Shown piece by piece: positions 59,859 through 64,000 of a stretch of 64,000 nucleotides of DNA. Source of the DNA: Candidatus Poribacteria bacterium. Its GTDB lineage: Bacteria; Poribacteria; WGA-4E; WGA-3G. Location: assembly GCA_028821605.1 (NCBI GenBank), contig JAPPFM010000012.1, forward strand, positions 1 to 64,000. Reading direction: 5' to 3'. Positions within the stretch are counted from its first letter, which is position 1. The number at the start of each line of letters is the position of its first letter. The translations under genes and the position numbers were made by a program. The notes beneath the pieces are model-generated. The model was not told the origin of the DNA. It saw nothing but the letters and a program-made list of their open reading frames with translations, and ran no database searches.

Positions 59859-60782
59859 ATGCAAAATGCAACTACGACAGGCAAAATGTCTCCATCAGAA
59901 CTCGCGAAATGTAGAGAAAACCTCAAACGCCAATGGGAAAACCGTCAAGTTGATACAGAGCTGCTCCAACGCGCATGGAAGACCGCGCGTCGCCTCGCCA
60001 CTGTCCTTTATCGAGACTTTGGGGCGACGAAAGTTGCCGTCTTCGGTTCTCTCACTGAACCGGAACGGTTCACTCAAAACTCAGATATTGATATCGTTGT
60101 TTGGGGGGTCTCATATAACAAATGCCTGGACGCACTCTGGGAGACAAAAGGCTTGAATCCTGAGTTTAAGATAGATATTATCAATTTTAAATCCGTTAAC
60201 CGTTTGTTCCGTGAGCGGATTCTAAACCAAGCTATCCCTATTGATAAAGCAGGAACGGACATTCTCACACTGGTGAACGCATCGGACCCAGGAAATGGAG
60301 AAACTTACATAGTGAATCGGAACAAACTCATTCAACGCATCACTGATGAACGCACAAAAATAGAACGAACTGTCCGAGGCATCGCGAATGCCTTACAAGA
60401 TATTGAAATCATTGCCGCTAATCACAAAAAATATGTAGAAAAGACAATCGCTTCTGATCTCGCCGAAGTTTACAGCGGCATTGAGAGAATTTTTGAGCGA
60501 ATTGCCCGTGAGGTAGATATGAAAATACCGAAAGGGAGTCGCTGGCATAACGATCTACTTGAACAAATGGCAGAACGGCGACCAGAACGCCCGCCTGTGA
60601 TTTCCCCAAACACTTTACCGAGATTAAAAGAACTTTTAGACTTCCGACACAAAGTCAATAACATTTATCGCGATGAGTTGATTTACGAAAAAGCCGAAGA
60701 ACATGCCAAACCGATTGGGGATCTATTTGCAACCGTTTCTAAAGAACTGGATACGTTGATCGCTTTTTTGAACGAAATCTAA
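59859..60782 (+). CDS. Fused MNT-nucleotidyltransferase and HEPN-like protein
   Basis: The 307-residue protein has an N-terminal MNT-type nucleotidyltransferase: GS at 63-64 (VAVFGSLTEPERFT), D76 and D78 in SDIDIVVWG, and a third Asp in FKIDIINF. The C-terminal half looks HEPN/HepT-like: SGIERIFERIAREVD, and DFRHKVNNIYRDEL at 262-275. The usual catalytic R-x4-H-x-Y reads R263-x4-N268-x-Y270, so the His is Asn while the Tyr that the antitoxin modifies is kept. In MntA/HepT systems the two are separate proteins. A fused polypeptide suggests a self-modified or dormant toxin. Gene 60790 follows at once. Confidence 0.75.
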   Translation: MQNATTTGKMSPSELAKCRENLKRQWENRQVDTELLQRAWKTARRLATVLYRDFGATKVAVFGSLTEPERFTQNSDIDIVVWGVSYNKCLDALWETKGLNPEFKIDIINFKSVNRLFRERILNQAIPIDKAGTDILTLVNASDPGNGETYIVNRNKLIQRITDERTKIERTVRGIANALQDIEIIAANHKKYVEKTIASDLAEVYSGIERIFERIAREVDMKIPKGSRWHNDLLEQMAERRPERPPVISPNTLPRLKELLDFRHKVNNIYRDELIYEKAEEHAKPIGDLFATVSKELDTLIAFLNEI

Positions 60783-60789
60783 GACGCTC

Positions 60790-62721
60790 ATGAGAGAAAA
60801 CGAACGCCCGAAATCGCACGGGGTGACATGGAAATCTATTGTTATTACACTCGTGTTGATTCCGTTTAATTTCTACTGGATCATTGCGGGCGAAGTCGGG
60901 CTTGTCGGTTACGCACTGAATACTTACGCCGTGCCGTTTTACAACGTTGTTTTTGTTGTTTTTGCCTTTACCCTTCTCAATATTGCGACTCGCCGCCGAT
61001 TATTCACCGACGCTGAACTCCTCACAATATACATTCTGCTCAGCGCGGCATGTGCTTTCCCCTCCATTACACTGATGACGATTCTCGTCACGACCATTGG
61101 GCACGCCTTCTGGTTCGCAACCGCCGAAAATGAATGGAAACAACTCTTCTGGGATTACCTTCCGAAGTGGCTCCTTGTGGACGACCCAAAAGCGTTGGCA
61201 GGATATTATACCGGTGAATCTAATCTTTCCACACTGGATATCTTCGGTGCGTGGATAGTGCCAATCCTGTCTTGGGCAGCGTTCATGACAGTCTTGGTCC
61301 TCGTGATGTTGTGTATTAATGTCATCTTGCGGAAACAGTGGGTAGAACGCGAACGGCTCGCCTATCCGATAACGCAGATTGCGTTTCATGTCACCCATAA
61401 CACGAAATCGCTGTTTTCACACCGTATCACATGGCTCGGATTTGGGATCGCGGCATCTATTGCGATTCTCAATGGCTTCAGTTTCCTGTATCCGACGCTT
61501 CCTACCTTACCCATCAAGCGCATCGGCGGTTGGCGTGGATTTGGACATCTGTTCACAGAGAAACCTTGGAACGCCATCGGTGGTGTCAGCATGTCCTACT
61601 ACCCCTTCGTTATTGGGCTTGGGCTGTTGATGCCGCTCGATCTTTCGTTCTCCAGTTGGTTTTTCTTTATTTTCTACAAGGTACAGTTAGTCTTTGCGAG
61701 TGCTGCTGGGTTATCCAGTCTACCCGGATTCCCATACATTGATCGGCAGTGCTTCGGTGCTGCCATAGGAATTTTTATCTCTGTGTTCGTGCTGAATTTG
61801 CGTCATTTCCGAGGTGTCTTTCGTATCGCACGGCACCGCACAGGTGAAGATGCCGATGAACCGATTCCGTATAGATTTGCGCTCTGGGGCATCGTCGGAG
61901 GGCTTGCCCTACTTTTCATTTTTTCAAGACGTATCGGAATGTCTTTCTGGCTGATTCCACTCTTTTTCGCAATCTATTTCATTATCGTCTTAGTGCTCAC
62001 ACGGATGCGCGCAGAGCAGGGATTTCCGGTGCATGCGATGGAAAATATGCCGAATCATCATATCCTTGTCGACAGCTTTGGTACGCGGATGCTTGGCACG
62101 AACAACCTCGTTGCTCTGACACTTTACCGTTGGTTCAATCGGAGTTACACGAGCAACCCGATGCCACACCAATTAGAAGGCTTCAAACTCTCGGAACGTT
62201 CCGGGATCGCACCGCGGCGGTTGTTCCTCGCGCTGTTAGGGATTTCGGCGTTCGCCGCTGTGATGGTATTCGGTGTTATCCTCTACCTCTTTTATACTTA
62301 TGGCGCGTTGAATATGAGCGGGAGCAGTAGTTGGTCGACAGGATTCGGTGGACGCGTGTTTAACGGACTTCAGCGCTGGATCTATTACCCCACAGAGCCG
62401 AACTTCTATGCCACTGGCGGTATTGTGTTCGGTTTGCTCTTTTCAACACTCCTGATGTTTATGCGGGCGCGTTTCTTCTGGTGGCCCTTCCATCCGATCG
62501 GATTTGTCGTCTCAAGCGATTGGGGGATGCGGTATTTGTGGAGTTGTATGCTGGTGAGTTCGATTATCAAGTGGAGCGTCTTAAAGATTGGTGGACCGAG
62601 GGCATCACAGCAGTTGGTGATGTTTGCTATCGGATTGATGTTAGGTGATTTTACTGTGGGTGGTATCTGGAGCCTCGTCAGCGTCGTAATACAACAACCG
62701 ATGTATAATTTTTGGCCGTAG
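60790..62721 (+). CDS. DUF6785/DUF6784-type polytopic membrane protein (OPT-like)
   Basis: The 643-residue protein has at least 12 membrane segments, starting WKSIVITLVLIPFNFYWIIAGEVGLVGYALN, with conserved ERERLAYPITQ and RFALWGIVGGL regions. It resembles oligopeptide transporter-like proteins of the DUF6785 group often found in poribacterial and planctomycete genomes, but no transport substrate can be inferred. Seven bases after the MNT-HEPN gene. Confidence 0.75.
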   Translation: MRENERPKSHGVTWKSIVITLVLIPFNFYWIIAGEVGLVGYALNTYAVPFYNVVFVVFAFTLLNIATRRRLFTDAELLTIYILLSAACAFPSITLMTILVTTIGHAFWFATAENEWKQLFWDYLPKWLLVDDPKALAGYYTGESNLSTLDIFGAWIVPILSWAAFMTVLVLVMLCINVILRKQWVERERLAYPITQIAFHVTHNTKSLFSHRITWLGFGIAASIAILNGFSFLYPTLPTLPIKRIGGWRGFGHLFTEKPWNAIGGVSMSYYPFVIGLGLLMPLDLSFSSWFFFIFYKVQLVFASAAGLSSLPGFPYIDRQCFGAAIGIFISVFVLNLRHFRGVFRIARHRTGEDADEPIPYRFALWGIVGGLALLFIFSRRIGMSFWLIPLFFAIYFIIVLVLTRMRAEQGFPVHAMENMPNHHILVDSFGTRMLGTNNLVALTLYRWFNRSYTSNPMPHQLEGFKLSERSGIAPRRLFLALLGISAFAAVMVFGVILYLFYTYGALNMSGSSSWSTGFGGRVFNGLQRWIYYPTEPNFYATGGIVFGLLFSTLLMFMRARFFWWPFHPIGFVVSSDWGMRYLWSCMLVSSIIKWSVLKIGGPRASQQLVMFAIGLMLGDFTVGGIWSLVSVVIQQPMYNFWP

Positions 62722-62750
62722 GCGAAAGCGTGTTTTTCAGGTATTTTAAT

Positions 62751-62779
62751 TTGAGAAACCGCTGAAGATATGCTACAAT
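62751..62779 (+). promoter_or_regulatory. Sigma-70 promoter of the Uma2-like gene
   Basis: -35 TTGAGA (62751-62756), 17-bp spacer, -10 TACAAT (62774-62779). Confidence 0.6.
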
Positions 62780-62835
62780 TTGATACTATTTAGTAATCCC
62801 TGACTCTAAGAAATCACGGAAAAGGAGTTAGACTT

Positions 62836-63567
62836 ATGGGACATTCAAATACGTTTCCACTCCCTTCCGCACCGACAGAAACAGCGGACCTATATCCTGA
62901 ATCGGATGGCAAACCTATGGCTGAAACTGAACGCCATTTTAGAGAACTCCTAAAGAATTTTAATCGCATCGAAAACCATTTCGCACACATCCCGGATGTT
63001 TATGTCCTTGGGGATATGATGATGTATTATGAAGAGGGAAACCCCCGTAAATCCATTTCGCCCGATATTTTTGTTGCCTTCGGTATCGGCAAAAAGGAAC
63101 GTCGTATCTATAAGATATGGGAGGAGGGCAAACCCCCGGACTTCATATTAGAGTTCGCCAGCAAAGGGACCTATCGCAATGACTTGACGAGAAAGGTGCA
63201 GCTCTATGCAGAGATCGGCATTCCTGAATACTTCGTTTACGATGTTGATAGGCGTTATTTACCTTCACCTTTGCTCGGATTTCGTCTCATCGGAGACGAT
63301 TATGTTGAAATAGCGTCTCTCGCTACCGGTGGACTTCCGTCTGTAACGCTTGGTTTAGAATTCCATGCCCTTGATGATAGTTTAGGAATTTACGATCCTG
63401 AGGCAGAAGCGTGGCTAAAAACGTCTGCTGAACGTGCCGAGGATGCAGAAGAACGCGCTGAGGATGCAGAAGAACGCGCCAATCAAGAAGCCGATGCTCG
63501 GCACAAAGCAGAGGCTGAAGTTGCCCGGCTCCAAGCAGAATTGGAACGCTTGAAAGCGCGCTTGTGA
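62836..63567 (+). CDS. Uma2-family PD-(D/E)XK nuclease-like protein with coiled coil
   Basis: The 243-residue protein carries the Uma2/DUF820 signature: RKSISPDIFVAFG (Asp77), FILEFASKGTYRNDL (Glu106, Lys110) and YAEIGIPEYFVYD, i.e. the PD-(D/E)XK nuclease pattern. The C-terminal ~50 residues are a coiled coil built from the repeat ERAEDAEERAEDAEERA coded by tandem 24-bp repeats. Members are abundant in cyanobacteria and their role is uncertain. Confidence 0.8.
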   Translation: MGHSNTFPLPSAPTETADLYPESDGKPMAETERHFRELLKNFNRIENHFAHIPDVYVLGDMMMYYEEGNPRKSISPDIFVAFGIGKKERRIYKIWEEGKPPDFILEFASKGTYRNDLTRKVQLYAEIGIPEYFVYDVDRRYLPSPLLGFRLIGDDYVEIASLATGGLPSVTLGLEFHALDDSLGIYDPEAEAWLKTSAERAEDAEERAEDAEERANQEADARHKAEAEVARLQAELERLKARL

Positions 63568-63815
63568 CACGATTAAAGATGGAGAAAAAAGAAAACCAAT
63601 CTCTGCAATTTGGTCTATGCCTTAATAACGAAGGATATGCCGCTTCTCTTGAGATAGGGAAAGTATATCGTGTGATTCAGAATGACGAAGCAGCTTCTCA
63701 CGGTTATATCCGCGTCATAGATGAAAGTGGCGAAGACTATACCTATACAACCAACCGTTTTCACTTAATTCAACTGCCTGTCGCTGTTGAAAAGGTGTTG
63801 CTGTCCACCTTATGA
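63564..63815 (+). CDS. Hypothetical 83-residue protein
   Basis: Starts at GTG 63564, overlapping the Uma2-like stop (GTGA), or at ATG 63579. It contains ASLEIGKVYRVIQNDEAASHGYIRVIDESGEDYTYTTNRFHLIQLP, a small beta-rich domain. Such short proteins often accompany Uma2-like genes. No family recognised. Confidence 0.6.
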   Translation: MTRLKMEKKENQSLQFGLCLNNEGYAASLEIGKVYRVIQNDEAASHGYIRVIDESGEDYTYTTNRFHLIQLPVAVEKVLLSTL

Positions 63816-63858
63816 ATATAAATTCATAAAAAATCTAGTAACTGAAGGGAGAAAATAG

Positions 63859-64000
63859 ATGGCAGAGACAAGTCAAACTTTGATAGAACAACTAAAGAGG
63901 CTAAAATCGAAAAATGATTGGCTAGGAATCTATAGAAAATTCCAACCAATAACAGAGCTATCTCAGAATGATTTAATCTGGAATAACTCCAAGATTTTAA
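63859..64000 (+). CDS. Partial gene at the window edge
   Basis: ATG 63859 after GAAGGGAGAAA begins MAETSQTLIEQLKRLKSKNDWLGIYRKFQPITELSQNDLIWNNSKIL and runs off the end. The helical pattern hints at a TPR-like start, but too little is visible for a family call. Confidence 0.55.
   Translation, partial: MAETSQTLIEQLKRLKSKNDWLGIYRKFQPITELSQNDLIWNNSKIL

Overview
The window looks like chromosomal DNA of a Gram-negative, free-living or host-associated heterotroph of the Candidatus Poribacteria type (or a close PVC/FCB-like relative). This rests on family recognition without a database search: DUF6785-type membrane proteins, phytanoyl-CoA dioxygenase, paired Gfo/Idh/MocA oxidoreductases with a sugar-phosphate isomerase, LamG and lamin-tail secreted proteins ending in a GKLTT-type tail, many TPR proteins, UPF0182, and intergenic space full of short palindromic repeats. 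No rRNA, tRNA, CRISPR array or prophage was seen. Promoters are classical sigma-70 type (TTGACA, 17 bp, TATAAT) and are unusually easy to read.

Layout. 1-3100: repeat-rich DNA with a 5'-truncated membrane gene and an intact HigBA-like toxin-antitoxin pair. 3181-7130: a 1039-residue secreted lamin-tail protein on the minus strand, behind six stacked sigma-70 promoters and followed by a strong terminator. 7181-8555: small membrane protein, retroviral-type aspartyl protease and a HicB-like protein with an operator dyad. 9027-11954: UPF0182 membrane protein. 12000-13550: a REP-associated Y1 transposase (RAYT) surrounded by the palindromic repeat family it may mobilise. 13557-17647: sulfotransferase, a small fragment-like gene, and a livG-livF-orf-lgt operon. 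17953-26929: dprA, a lipoprotein with three stacked promoters and a structured leader, an ECF sigma factor with zinc-finger anti-sigma, and a 1566-residue TPR protein. 27051-34856: aminotransferase, guaA, two DUF4398-type envelope lipoproteins (one with an OmpA domain), rplU-rpmA and RNase G. 35182-38405: a response regulator with PglZ domain (PorX-like) next to a histidine kinase (PorY-like). 38739-42591: HAD hydrolase, epimerase, aminotransferase, SDR. 42672-47781: sulfur-related genes, namely a sulfite/nitrite reductase fused to a TusA domain, then an operon whose middle gene ends in Gly-Gly and whose last gene is an E1-like MoeB/ThiF enzyme, with a second HigBA locus between them whose toxin is broken by an in-frame TAG. 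48127-62721: LamG protein, two Gfo/Idh/MocA oxidoreductases, sugar-phosphate isomerase, TPR proteins, PhyH oxygenase, SDR, SRAP/HMCES, a lone TPP dehydrogenase E1-alpha, a fused MNT-HEPN protein and a DUF6785-type transporter-like protein. 62836-64000: Uma2-type nuclease-like protein, a small ORF and the start of a further gene.

How the parts may work together. The most interesting combination is PorX-like plus PorY-like regulators in the same window as a secreted protein whose C-terminal region resembles the domain that precedes type IX secretion sorting signals, plus a second secreted protein sharing its last ~15 residues. This suggests a Por/T9SS-like export route with a non-canonical tail. 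The second is the small operon (80 aa, 192 aa ending GG, E1-like enzyme), a candidate sulfur-carrier or ubiquitin-like activation system beside the sulfite reductase-TusA fusion. Both are inferences from sequence and context.
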